From positions 1 to 13,599 of the forward strand of contig DGWA01000014.1 of NCBI GenBank assembly GCA_002395105.1: a stretch of DNA of 13,599 nucleotides. Reading direction: 5' to 3'. The position numbers and the translations under genes are program-made. Below, in pieces: positions 1-7,923 of the stretch. The DNA comes from Rickettsiales bacterium UBA4270 (GTDB taxonomy: Bacteria > Pseudomonadota > Alphaproteobacteria > Rickettsiales > Deianiraeaceae). Within the stretch, counting starts at the first letter, position 1; each line of letters starts with the position of its first letter. The notes beneath the pieces are model-generated. The model was not told where the DNA came from, did not search any database, and was given only the letters and a program-made list of their open reading frames with translations.

Positions 1-25
1 AGAAGTTTTTCTTCTGGCTTTTTTT
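1..25 (+). terminator. Intrinsic terminator cut by window edge
   Basis: Bases 1-5 (AGAAG) pair with 11-15 (CTTCT) around a five-T loop. GGC and then seven T (19-25) follow. Because CTTCTGGC precedes the T run, the left arm probably begins outside the window with GCC, making a stem of about 8 bp. It would end an upstream transcript before the atpD promoter. Confidence 0.6.
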
Positions 26-48
26 ATGTGTTTAAAAAAATATAAAGT

Positions 49-78
49 TTGACAATTATTTTTGTTTACTTATTTAAT
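49..78 (+). promoter_or_regulatory. Sigma70-like promoter of atpD
   Basis: TTGACA (49-54), an 18-base spacer and TTTAAT (73-78). The -10 box ends 12 bases before the ATG at 91, so transcription should start about 6 bases upstream of the start codon. The first 15 bases (TTGACAATTATTTTT) recur exactly at the rpmJ promoter. Confidence 0.6.
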
Positions 79-90
79 TCTTGTTTTTTC

Positions 91-1506
91 ATGGAAAAAA
101 AACTTGGTAAAATTTCTCAAATAATTTCAGGAGTTGTTGATGTTATCTTTGAAAATAGTTCATTGCCAAAAATAAATAATGCACTTCATTGCAAACTCAA
201 CGATAAAACAATAGTTCTAGAGGTCGTACAACATATTGGCGAAAACACAGTTAGAACTATATCAATGCAAGCAACAGATGGACTGTATCGTGGATTAGAG
301 GTCGAAGATACGGAGCAACCAATTTCTATACCAGTTGGAGATGAAATTTTAGGAAAAATAATGGATGTCTGTGGAAATGTTTTGGATGGCACGAAAATAA
401 GCAATAAATGTGAAAGATGGAGTATACACAGACAAGCACCAGAATTAAAAAACCAAACACCAAAAAGCGAAATTCTTGTTACAGGGATTAAGGTCATTGA
501 TTTACTTGCTCCGTTTTTAAAAGGTGGTAAAATTGGTCTTTTCGGTGGCGCTGGCGTTGGAAAAACTGTCTTAATAACAGAATTAATAAACAATGTAGCA
601 AAGGCACATGGAGGAAAATCTGTTTTTGCTGGCGTTGGAGAGAGAACTCGTGAAGGAAATGATTTATATAATGAAATGATGGCTTCTGGGTTAATAGATC
701 AAAATAAACCTGAAAATTCAAAAGTCGTTTTAGTTTATGGTCAAATGAATGAACCATCTGGCGCAAGAGCTCGTGTTGCATTTTCTGGTCTTACAGTTGC
801 AGAATATCTGAGAGACGTAAAAAATCAAGATGTATTATTTTTTGTAGATAACTTATTTCGTTTTATTCAAGCCGGTTCTGAAGTATCTGCGCTACTTGGT
901 CGTATACCTTCAGCAGTCGGTTATCAACCAACGCTTGCGTCCGAATTAGGGTATTTAGAAGAACGTATCACGTCAACAAACAAAGGTTCAATAACATCCG
1001 TGCAAGCAGTATATGTCCCTGCCGATGACGTAACAGATCCTGCACCTGCTACAACGTTTAGCCACTTAGATGCAACAATAGTTTTATCTCGCAAAATAGC
1101 AGAAAAAGCAATTTATCCTGCCGTCGATCCATTAGATAGTATTTCACGTATTTTATCTCCTCTTGTTGTCGGAGAAAGACATTATAAAGTTGCCAGAAAA
1201 GTGCAAGAAATTTTACAAAAATATAAATCATTACAAGATATTATAGCAATCTTAGGCATAGATGAGCTAAGCGACGAAGATAAGCTTGTTGTTAAACGTG
1301 CAAGAAAAATAGAACGCTTTCTGTCTCAACCATTTTTTACAGCTGAAGTCTTTACCGGAACGCCTGGAAAATTTATATCCCTTGAGGAAACCATTGATGG
1401 TTTTGAAGGAATTTGTGAAGGTAAATATGATGACATCCCTGAGCAAGCATTCTACATGGTTGGCAATATTCAAGAAGTTTTAGAAAAAGCAAAAACATTG
1501 CAATAA
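91..1506 (+). CDS. atpD: F1Fo ATP synthase subunit beta
   Basis: This is the catalytic beta subunit of the F1 sector, which makes ATP from ADP and phosphate at the cytoplasmic face of the inner membrane. At 471 residues it has normal length. The Walker A loop GGAGVGKT is at residues 152-159, the catalytic glutamate lies in GVGERTREG (Glu184), and the Walker B aspartate is about Asp253, followed by the conserved FRF-QAGSEVSALLGR block and the PADDVTDPAP loop. The frame is open upstream to a TTG at 49, but that codon lies inside the promoter -35 box and the extra residues do not belong to the family, so ATG 91 is the start. No Shine-Dalgarno sequence precedes it. A terminator lies upstream and secA downstream, so the gene stands apart from the other atp genes. 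Confidence 0.97.
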   Translation: MEKKLGKISQIISGVVDVIFENSSLPKINNALHCKLNDKTIVLEVVQHIGENTVRTISMQATDGLYRGLEVEDTEQPISIPVGDEILGKIMDVCGNVLDGTKISNKCERWSIHRQAPELKNQTPKSEILVTGIKVIDLLAPFLKGGKIGLFGGAGVGKTVLITELINNVAKAHGGKSVFAGVGERTREGNDLYNEMMASGLIDQNKPENSKVVLVYGQMNEPSGARARVAFSGLTVAEYLRDVKNQDVLFFVDNLFRFIQAGSEVSALLGRIPSAVGYQPTLASELGYLEERITSTNKGSITSVQAVYVPADDVTDPAPATTFSHLDATIVLSRKIAEKAIYPAVDPLDSISRILSPLVVGERHYKVARKVQEILQKYKSLQDIIAILGIDELSDEDKLVVKRARKIERFLSQPFFTAEVFTGTPGKFISLEETIDGFEGICEGKYDDIPEQAFYMVGNIQEVLEKAKTLQ

Positions 1507-1523
1507 TTCTATTACTTTTATTC

Positions 1524-1552
1524 TTGAAAAATAAAAAATACATTTTTATCTT
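1524..1552 (+). promoter_or_regulatory. Possible secA promoter
   Basis: TTGAAA (1524-1529), a 17-base spacer and TATCTT (1547-1552). The -10 box ends 6 bases before the secA ATG, which would give an essentially leaderless mRNA. The match is modest (5 of 6 and 4 of 6), and read-through from atpD across the 52-base gap is also possible. Confidence 0.35.
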
Positions 1553-1558
1553 TTAGAG

Positions 1559-4087
1559 ATGTTGAAAAAATTGTTAAATGCAATATTTGGTGATGTAAAT
1601 GAAAAGGCAATAAAAAGATATGAAGCACGTGTCCGTGAAATAAATGCATTAGAACCAAAAATCCAAAAACTAACTGATTTAGAATTAAAATCAAAAACAA
1701 ATGAATTTAAACAAAAAATTAAATCCGTTATAAATGATAAAAAAAGCGAAGAAGAAAACAATAAAGAAATAGATAAAATGTTAAATAAAATTCTTCCAGA
1801 AGCTTTCGCTGTCGTTAGAGAAGCTTCTAGGAGAGTTTTAGGAATGCGACACTTTGATGTTCAGCTGATAGGTGGAATGGTTTTGCATGACGGTTGTATT
1901 GCAGAAATGAAAACAGGAGAAGGTAAAACACTTGTTGCTACACTTGCGGCTTATTTAAACGCGCTTTCTGGCAAAGGTGTTCATGTTATAACAGTAAATG
2001 ATTATCTTGTAAAAGTCGGTTGTGATTGGATGGGAAAAGTTTATAATTTTCTTGGTCTATCTGTTGGAAAAATAACAGAAAAAACAGCACAAGAAGATAG
2101 AAAAATTGAATATGCAAAAGATATCACATATGTTACGAACAATGAAATAGGTTTTGATTACCTACGAGATAACATGAAAACTTCACTTAACGATATGGTC
2201 TTGCTTCCAGATAGACTTAATTTTGCAATCATAGATGAAGTAGATTCTATTTTGATAGATGAAAGTAGAACACCTTTAATTATTTCTGGTCCAACAGCGC
2301 ACGATCCAAAACTTTATATGTTAGTTGATAATGTTGTGAAACAACTTGTTGCAGATGACTACGAAATTGATGAAAAACATAAAAACGTCCAGCTTACTGA
2401 AATTGGAAATTTACACGTCGAAAATTTACTTCACTTAGCTGGAATTTTACCAGAAAATGAAGAATTATATAGTCCAAATTCATTTACATTATTAAATTTT
2501 ATAATGCAATCATTAAAAGCACATACACTTTTCAAAAATGGAACAGATTATATAGTAAAAGATGGTCAAGCAATGATTATTGATGAATTTACTGGTCGTA
2601 TAATGGATGGACGTAGATATAGCGACGGTCTTCATCAAGCAATAGAAGCAAAGGAACATTTAAATATTGCACCTGAAAATCAAACACTTGCATCAATTAC
2701 ATATCAAAACTTTTTTAGATTATATAATAAATTAAGCGGAATGACCGGAACTGCAAAAACAGAGGCAGCTGAATTTTTTGATATTTATAAATTACAAATA
2801 ATTACAATACCTACAAATAAAAAAGTAATTCGTCAAGATCTTAACGATCTTATATTTAAAGATGAAAAAGACAAATTTAATGCAATAGTTGAAGCTGTAA
2901 AACAGGCGCATGAAAAAGGTCAACCAATTCTAATCGGAACCACAAGTATTGAAAAATCAGAAGCATTATCCGCTCTTTTAAATAAAGCTGGTTTAAAACA
3001 TAATTTACTAAACGCAAAACATCATGAAAAAGAAGCTGAAATAATCGCCGAAGCAGGTCGTCTTGGTGCAATAACAATTGCGACAAATATGGCCGGACGC
3101 GGTACTGATATAATGCTTGGTGGAAATATACAAAAAGAAACAGATAAAGCAATTGAGGCAGCAATACAAAAAAGCGACAACTCTATTAATGTTAATGCTG
3201 AAAAAATAGCAGAAGATATAAAAGCAAAACATAAAACCGAATATGAAGAAGTAGTTAAAGTAGGCGGTTTATTTGTTATTGGTTCTGAAAGACATGAAAG
3301 TAGACGTATTGATAATCAATTATTAGGTAGAGCTGGCAGACAAGGAGATCCAGGAAAAACACAGTTTTACTTGTCATTACAAGACAATTTATTGCGTATT
3401 TTTGGCGGAGATAAAATAAATGTATTTTTATCTCGTTTTGGTTTTAAGGAAGGAGAATCAATGGATCATCCTATGTTAAATAGCATAATAAATAAATCAC
3501 AAAAAAAAATTGAAGCATATCACTACGAAGTACGTAAAAATTTATTAAAATACGACGACATTGTTAACGAGCAAAGACAAATTGTATATGAACAAAGAAT
3601 GAATTTTGTAAAATCTCAAAATCTATCAAATATATTTAAACAAATAATAAACGATGTTAATACAGATATCTTAGCAAATGCAACAAATAACGAAAAAGTT
3701 GATGTAAATAAATTAAAAAAACTATTATCAGAAACATACCTATTTCCTACAAGTAGTATTAGTATTGTAAATTATGATTTAGAACATTTAAATAGAACTT
3801 GTAGTTTTCTTTATTCAAGTAAATTTGCAAATATTGATATTGAAATCCTCGAGGAAATACAACGTCACATAATTTTGCAAACACTTGATGAATGCTGGAG
3901 AGAACATTTATATTATTTAGATCACATAAAAGAAGGTATACATTTAAGAGCATACGCTCACAAAGATCCATTTAGTGAATACAAATTTGAATGTTATAAA
4001 TTAATGCAAAAAACAATGAACGATTTTATATATAGGGTTGTAAAAATGTTATTTAATGTAGAAATTCAAGAAAAAATAAATGAATAG
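1559..4087 (+). CDS. secA: Preprotein translocase ATPase SecA
   Basis: SecA is the motor that pushes unfolded preproteins through SecYEG into the periplasm. Visible in order: Walker A MKTGEGKT (117-124), the VNDYL motif (146-150), the DEVD Walker B box (226-229) followed by SILIDESRTPLIISG, the ATNMAGRGTD motif (508-517), and the GRAGRQGD motor motif (from 590). The wing and helical scaffold follow. At 842 residues it is shorter than the roughly 900 of E. coli and stops soon after the scaffold: the C-terminal linker and Cys-rich SEC-C zinc motif, which binds SecB and lipid, are absent. The usual NDYLAKRDAEWM motif reads NDYLVKVGCDWM. ATG 1559 matches the family N-terminus; no Shine-Dalgarno is present. 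A run of nine A (3501-3509) lies inside the gene without breaking the frame. Its substrates would include the exported proteins encoded nearby. Confidence 0.97.
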   Translation: MLKKLLNAIFGDVNEKAIKRYEARVREINALEPKIQKLTDLELKSKTNEFKQKIKSVINDKKSEEENNKEIDKMLNKILPEAFAVVREASRRVLGMRHFDVQLIGGMVLHDGCIAEMKTGEGKTLVATLAAYLNALSGKGVHVITVNDYLVKVGCDWMGKVYNFLGLSVGKITEKTAQEDRKIEYAKDITYVTNNEIGFDYLRDNMKTSLNDMVLLPDRLNFAIIDEVDSILIDESRTPLIISGPTAHDPKLYMLVDNVVKQLVADDYEIDEKHKNVQLTEIGNLHVENLLHLAGILPENEELYSPNSFTLLNFIMQSLKAHTLFKNGTDYIVKDGQAMIIDEFTGRIMDGRRYSDGLHQAIEAKEHLNIAPENQTLASITYQNFFRLYNKLSGMTGTAKTEAAEFFDIYKLQIITIPTNKKVIRQDLNDLIFKDEKDKFNAIVEAVKQAHEKGQPILIGTTSIEKSEALSALLNKAGLKHNLLNAKHHEKEAEIIAEAGRLGAITIATNMAGRGTDIMLGGNIQKETDKAIEAAIQKSDNSINVNAEKIAEDIKAKHKTEYEEVVKVGGLFVIGSERHESRRIDNQLLGRAGRQGDPGKTQFYLSLQDNLLRIFGGDKINVFLSRFGFKEGESMDHPMLNSIINKSQKKIEAYHYEVRKNLLKYDDIVNEQRQIVYEQRMNFVKSQNLSNIFKQIINDVNTDILANATNNEKVDVNKLKKLLSETYLFPTSSISIVNYDLEHLNRTCSFLYSSKFANIDIEILEEIQRHIILQTLDECWREHLYYLDHIKEGIHLRAYAHKDPFSEYKFECYKLMQKTMNDFIYRVVKMLFNVEIQEKINE

Positions 4088-4201
4088 ATATAAAAACGAC
4101 ATTAACTTTTTATTAAATAATTTAACTTTACTAATTCACTATATACTAAGTAACTTAAACTTGAATTTAAAAAATTATTTTCAACTGTAAGATGATTTTT
4201 T

Positions 4202-5047
4202 ATGAAAATTAAATATATTTATACATCAATGTTCATATCTATATTGATTATCTTATTTGGTTATTTTTTCTTTTGGAAAATAAATTTCGTAAGCAAGCAA
4301 TCAAATGAAAAAGTTAAAGTAATTGGTATTGGTGTTAGCTATGAAGTTGATAATTCTATGCCAGAAGAACAAAGATATTTATACAATAAACAATTTTTAA
4401 GAACAAGATATATAGATCAATTTATTAAAGCTTGCAATAAAAAAAATGTATTATTTGTAATGATCCCTGTTAATGACAGTCAAATTGATAAAATTACAAA
4501 CTTTGTCGATGGAATGATATTTACAGGCGGAGATGATATAAATTCAAAGTTTTTTGGGGAAAAATTACATCCAAAAGTCAAAGAAATTGAACCAGATAAC
4601 AGAGTTAAATTTGATATCAAATTGATAAAAAAACTTATGAAGAAAAGAAAACCAATCCTCGGAATTTGTCTTGGTATGCAAGAATTAAATATTGCATTCG
4701 GTGGTAATATAATACAAGACATTCCAAGTAGTATGAAATATTCTTCAAACATAAAACATAAAGGTATAAGCACTATAAAAAATATTCACAAAGTTAATAT
4801 AATTAAAAATTCTTTATTACATAAAATTTTAAATAAAAAAACAATAGATGTTAATTCAAATCATCATCAAGCAGTTGACAGAATAGCCGATAAATTTGTA
4901 GTAACAGCGGTTGCCCCTGATAATATTGTTGAAGCAATAGAATGTAAAGATTGCAGTAATTTTGTTCTCGGTTTACAATGGCACCCTGAATTTTTAATCA
5001 ACAAAGAAAATGTAAAAATAATACGTGCTTTCTGCGATGCCGTTTAA
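4202..5047 (+). CDS. N-terminally anchored peptidase C26-type gamma-glutamyl hydrolase
   Basis: A class I glutamine-amidotransferase fold of the peptidase C26 family (PuuD and gamma-glutamyl hydrolase relatives), which cleave gamma-glutamyl amide bonds. The nucleophile is Cys156 in GICLGMQ, and His261 and Glu263 lie in the QWHPEF motif; the FTGGDD oxyanion region and the NSNHHQAVD segment are also present. The triad looks intact. Unlike cytosolic PuuD, residues about 7-27 form a strongly hydrophobic segment after Lys2 and Lys4, so the enzyme is either anchored with its catalytic domain in the periplasm or secreted. At 281 residues it is the family length plus that segment. The substrate is unknown: gamma-glutamyl peptides, polyglutamates and GABA conjugates are all possible. 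A small lipoprotein gene follows after 15 bases and is probably co-transcribed. No Shine-Dalgarno; a possible -10 TAAGAT ends 8 bases before the ATG. Confidence 0.85.
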   Translation: MKIKYIYTSMFISILIILFGYFFFWKINFVSKQSNEKVKVIGIGVSYEVDNSMPEEQRYLYNKQFLRTRYIDQFIKACNKKNVLFVMIPVNDSQIDKITNFVDGMIFTGGDDINSKFFGEKLHPKVKEIEPDNRVKFDIKLIKKLMKKRKPILGICLGMQELNIAFGGNIIQDIPSSMKYSSNIKHKGISTIKNIHKVNIIKNSLLHKILNKKTIDVNSNHHQAVDRIADKFVVTAVAPDNIVEAIECKDCSNFVLGLQWHPEFLINKENVKIIRAFCDAV

Positions 5048-5062
5048 TTAAATAAATTTTCT

Positions 5063-5341
5063 ATGAAATTGTTAAATAATTTTAAATTTTTTGTAGTTTT
5101 ACTTATTTTGACTGGATGTTTAAGACAAAGTACAATACAAGATAGAGCAAAAAATAAAGCAAAATCAATCGGCATAGATTTAACTGATTCAAAAGAAAGC
5201 AAAGCTTGTAAATATTTCGGTTTTATTGGAAACAATAGTGTATTAAAAGCAAAAGAAAATGGTAAAATCGAACTTATGGTTTTTAACTATACAGATGGAA
5301 ACTTTTTAAAAAAATGCACGTATGTATATGGTAAAAATTAA
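5063..5341 (+). CDS. Small lipoprotein, possibly TRL-like
   Basis: A 92-residue putative lipoprotein. The N-terminus is basic, then hydrophobic, and ends in the lipobox LTGC with Cys19 as the predicted lipidated residue. The mature part is Lys-rich; its C-terminal half (a GFIGNNSV stretch, an AKENGKI stretch and a final TYVYGK) resembles what I recall of the TRL-like lipoprotein family, in which a glycine-rich GD-S---A turn is followed by a terminal VYG. That is a weak, by-eye match and the function is unknown. It starts 15 bases after the C26 amidase gene, probably in the same transcript. Its stop codon overlaps that of the opposing FzlA-like gene by four bases, leaving no room for a terminator between them. 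Confidence 0.75.
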   Translation: MKLLNNFKFFVVLLILTGCLRQSTIQDRAKNKAKSIGIDLTDSKESKACKYFGFIGNNSVLKAKENGKIELMVFNYTDGNFLKKCTYVYGKN

Positions 5342-6039
5342 AAATCAAGCTCACGATACCAAATAGAAGGACGAAAATCTGGTATTATGTCATAAAGAAT
5401 ATCTCGAAATGCTGGTTTTGATTTTATTAAAATATACCATTCTTTTAACTCAGGATGCATCGACCAATTAATCTCACCTAAATAATCTAATGATGAAATT
5501 TGAGACGCAAGAGATAAATCTGCAAGAGAAAAAAATGCAGTTGCTATATGCTCTCTTTTTCTTAAAATACCATCAATAAATTTTAGATGTTCCTCAAGGT
5601 TCATACGTGCAAGTCTTACTGTTTCATGATTTGGTAAACGCTTTTTTTTATAAGAAACATAAACACGTTCTTCCAAGATTGGTTTTGTCACGTCTGCGTA
5701 AAATTTTGTATCAAAAAATTCATTATACTTCATTATCTTTGCTCGTTCATTTACATCTACGCTAACCAATGTATGAACTGGATATTTATTTCTTAAATAG
5801 TCCATAATTGTATTTTGACCCCATAAAACCATTGATTTTTTGTCATCGAGACCTGTGTTTTGAATTGCCAAAACAGGAACTTCTGCCGTTGGATTTATCT
5901 TACAAAATTTCTCACGTCTTTCCCAGAAATTTTCAATACGATAATAGCAATTTTTTACATCATTTATCGCCAGCATAAATCTTATCTTCCTGCAAAACGG
6001 ACAAATTGGAAAATAATATAAACACTGTTGATCTTGCAT
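5338..6039 (-). CDS. fzlA: FzlA-like glutathione S-transferase-fold protein
   Basis: A 233-residue GST-superfamily protein. The thioredoxin-like N-terminal domain carries CPFC (Cys13-Cys16) where the active site lies, the cis-proline loop EVPVL (Pro55) and a helical C-terminal domain with a SLADLSLASQ segment. The block DYLGEINW, the stretch WYILIKSKPAFRDIL and the terminal WYRELDF match my recollection of FzlA, the alphaproteobacterial FtsZ-binding GST homologue needed for constriction, whose C-terminus is conserved and ends similarly. SspA or an ordinary GST are the alternatives; the tail favours FzlA. By inference it would act in the cytoplasm at the division site. The ATG at 6039 lies divergent from efp, has no Shine-Dalgarno, and is 10 bases downstream of a possible -10 box. 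Confidence 0.72.
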   Translation of the reverse strand: MQDQQCLYYFPICPFCRKIRFMLAINDVKNCYYRIENFWERREKFCKINPTAEVPVLAIQNTGLDDKKSMVLWGQNTIMDYLRNKYPVHTLVSVDVNERAKIMKYNEFFDTKFYADVTKPILEERVYVSYKKKRLPNHETVRLARMNLEEHLKFIDGILRKREHIATAFFSLADLSLASQISSLDYLGEINWSMHPELKEWYILIKSKPAFRDILYDIIPDFRPSIWYRELDF

Positions 6040-6049
6040 AATTTAAAAG

Positions 6050-6078
6050 ATTAGCAATATATTCGAAGTAAATGTAAA
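6050..6078 (-). promoter_or_regulatory. Possible promoter of the FzlA-like gene
   Basis: On the minus strand, TTTACA (6078-6073), a 17-base spacer and GCTAAT (6055-6050). The -10 box ends 10 bases before the ATG at 6039. Matches are 5 of 6 and 4 of 6. TATATT lies just upstream as an alternative -10 box. Confidence 0.4.
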
Positions 6079-6113
6079 ATAAATTGCAAGTAAAATCATA
6101 TTACGTTCATATC

Positions 6114-6143
6114 TTGACAATAAAAACTTTATATTAAGATAAT
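6114..6143 (+). promoter_or_regulatory. Sigma70-like promoter of efp
   Basis: Perfect TTGACA (6114-6119), an 18-base spacer and GATAAT (6138-6143). The -10 box ends 12 bases before the ATG at 6156, the same geometry as at atpD, predicting a leader of about six bases. Confidence 0.65.
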
Positions 6144-6155
6144 AAATTGTGTTGT

Positions 6156-6722
6156 ATGTCAAGTAGTAGTGCTATTGAAATAAAAGTTGGAAATTTAATT
6201 AAATATAAAAATTCGTTATACCGCGTTGTAGCAACAGAGCATGTAAAGCCTGGTAAAGGTGGCGCTTTTATTCAAGCTGAGTTAAAAGATATTAAAAATG
6301 GAACAAAATTAAATGAACGTTTTCGTAGCGATCAAATTTTGGAAAAAGTATTATTCGAAAGCAAACAAGCACAATTTTTATATAGGTCTGGTTCAGATTT
6401 AGAATTCATGGATTTAGAAAGTTATGAACAATTTACTCTATCTGAAAATTTATTATCAGGTCATGTTGAGTTCTTGGAAGAAAATATGATACTCGATATT
6501 GACTATGCAGATGGCGAAATTGTTTCTGCTGAATTACCACAAAAAGTAAAAGTAAAAATTAAAGAAACACAACAGTATATTAAAGGACAAACTGCAAAAT
6601 CATCTTTTAAACCAGCTGAGTTAGAAAATGGTTTAACAGTACAAGTACCTGAGTTTATAGAATCTGGCGAAGAAATTATAGTTTCAACAGATACATTAGA
6701 ATATGTTGAAAAAGCAAAATAA
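6156..6722 (+). CDS. efp: Translation elongation factor P
   Basis: EF-P binds stalled ribosomes between the P and E sites and speeds peptide bonds at polyproline stretches. The N-terminal KOW-like domain carries the tip loop HVKPGKGGAF with Lys34 at the position that is beta-lysylated in EpmA-type bacteria. The ELKDIKNGTKLNERFRS block, the FMDLESYEQF strand and the C-terminal KGQTA---FKPAELENGL---VPEFIESGEEI signature are all present. Length is 188 residues, normal. An in-frame TTG at 6147 would add three residues but falls at the predicted transcription start, so ATG 6156 is preferred. No Shine-Dalgarno. The last 20 bases overlap the next gene, suggesting translational coupling. The modification enzyme genes are not in this window. 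Confidence 0.96.
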   Translation: MSSSSAIEIKVGNLIKYKNSLYRVVATEHVKPGKGGAFIQAELKDIKNGTKLNERFRSDQILEKVLFESKQAQFLYRSGSDLEFMDLESYEQFTLSENLLSGHVEFLEENMILDIDYADGEIVSAELPQKVKVKIKETQQYIKGQTAKSSFKPAELENGLTVQVPEFIESGEEIIVSTDTLEYVEKAK

Positions 6723-7425
6723 TTTATTAAAAATATTTTTAAAAATCTCGAATAAGACTAGCGTTATTAGTGTAGCGATGATGTTTTTTATTCTAAACGT
6801 CAATAATTCATTTTCAGTTGTAAGTTCTCAGCAATGCGATAAAGAGTTAGAAAAATACTGCAATAATAGTGAATATAATGATACAAGTGAACGATTAAAA
6901 TGTGTTGAAAGAAAAAAGAATTTCTTCACGCGAGAATGTGTAGCAAGAATTTTAGGACTTGACTACGATACTTATGAAAAAAAAACAAAAAACAATACTA
7001 TTCAAGATGACACAAATATAGATGCAGATTCGTTAATTTCTCAATCTGAAAAAATATTATCTAATCCAGAAAGTATTACAGATGAAGATATATTAAATGA
7101 AAACAATACAGAAAATCAAAAAATTGCAATTTTAACAGAAAATCTTTTGCGCATAAACTGTCTAAGCGATATATCGAGATTATGCAAGATGAAAACAAGA
7201 AAAGGAAATGTTATTTTCAAAGAACCAGTTAATGATTGTATGAACAAAATGATAAAACATGAATCAAGATTAACATTAAATTGCCATAATACAATATTAA
7301 ATATAATAAACGAAGAAAACAAACAATATACTTTTTACAACGTTAATGGTATTACTGTTTCAAAAAGAAAAAATTTAAGACATGAAAAAATGAAAAAAGA
7401 ACAGAAAAATTTATCAAAAAAATGA
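6703..7425 (+). CDS. Exported protein with two GLG1-type cysteine-rich repeats
   Basis: A 240-residue putative periplasmic or secreted protein. The N-terminus has a basic stretch (Lys3, 4, 10 and 14), a hydrophobic core (about 21-33) and a polar NNSFS region, as in a Sec signal peptide. Two units of the cysteine-rich repeat known from GLG1 (PF00839 type) are visible: C45-x7-C53-x13-C67-x11-C79, and C153-x7-C161-x17-C179-x14-C194. The eight cysteines suggest disulfides outside the cytoplasm. Between them lies an acidic, Asn-rich, probably disordered linker (about 85-145); the tail is strongly basic (from about 220). The gene starts inside efp with a 20-base overlap; ATG 6778 (residue 26) is an alternative but would shorten the signal's basic region. 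The assignment is by cysteine spacing and flanking leucines, and the function is unknown. Confidence 0.75.
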   Translation: MLKKQNNLLKIFLKISNKTSVISVAMMFFILNVNNSFSVVSSQQCDKELEKYCNNSEYNDTSERLKCVERKKNFFTRECVARILGLDYDTYEKKTKNNTIQDDTNIDADSLISQSEKILSNPESITDEDILNENNTENQKIAILTENLLRINCLSDISRLCKMKTRKGNVIFKEPVNDCMNKMIKHESRLTLNCHNTILNIINEENKQYTFYNVNGITVSKRKNLRHEKMKKEQKNLSKK

Positions 7426-7463
7426 TTAAATACAACTTTTACTATTTTTATTAGAAATAATAT

Positions 7464-7907
7464 TTAATTCACTTTTTGTATAATATCTAAAACATCAATA
7501 TTAAAACTTACTTTATCTTGTTGTTTAGGGTCAAGAGTTTCTACATCTATATCTGCATCAAATCTTTCTCTATGAAATGTTATCAGTTTTCCATTATAAG
7601 TATATTCAAATCCAGTTCTTTCTATAAAACTTGGAAGTATATTTATATACTGGTCTTTGATAAGACCCTGAGTTATAGTATAATAATGAGCTTGTTTGTA
7701 TTCTTGAGTTCCAAATAAAACACCATTAATTGTTATAGTTCTGTGTAAAAAATCTTTTCCAATACTTACACTTGCATAATCGTAAACTACATTAACTACT
7801 TTATCGTCATTAACATCGCCAATTGTGATACTTTCATAATGATTTGGGAGCCATTCTAAACCTCCTATTATTAATCTACAACTTAAATTTTCAATTTCTC
7901 TATTCAT
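7464..7907 (-). CDS. Hypothetical protein, 147 residues
   Basis: I do not recognise this protein. It is 147 residues with no signal peptide or membrane segment, mixed composition and an apparent beta-rich pattern of alternating hydrophobic residues, so probably cytosolic and globular. A recognisable stretch is GGLEWLPNHYESITIGD near the N-terminus. It converges on the Cys-rich gene with a 38-base gap holding no clear terminator. A decayed ImmA/IrrE fragment ends 16 bases upstream on the same strand, so the two may once have formed an operon. The ATG at 7907 has a weak AGG about 10 bases upstream. Being unknown, linked to a broken gene and next to an AT-rich spacer, it may be an accessory or degenerating gene. 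Confidence 0.65.
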   Translation of the reverse strand: MNREIENLSCRLIIGGLEWLPNHYESITIGDVNDDKVVNVVYDYASVSIGKDFLHRTITINGVLFGTQEYKQAHYYTITQGLIKDQYINILPSFIERTGFEYTYNGKLITFHRERFDADIDVETLDPKQQDKVSFNIDVLDIIQKVN

Positions 7908-7923
7908 ACAATTACAACCTAAA

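Noticed and set aside
49..90. N-terminal extension of AtpD from the TTG at 49
   Set aside because: The TTG is part of the TTGACA -35 box, the added residues are not AtpD-like, and ATG 91 starts the family N-terminus.
494..781. Long minus-strand frames inside atpD, secA and dnaJ
   Set aside because: They are antisense to well-supported conserved genes and encode low-complexity Leu/Phe/His-rich or otherwise non-protein-like sequence.
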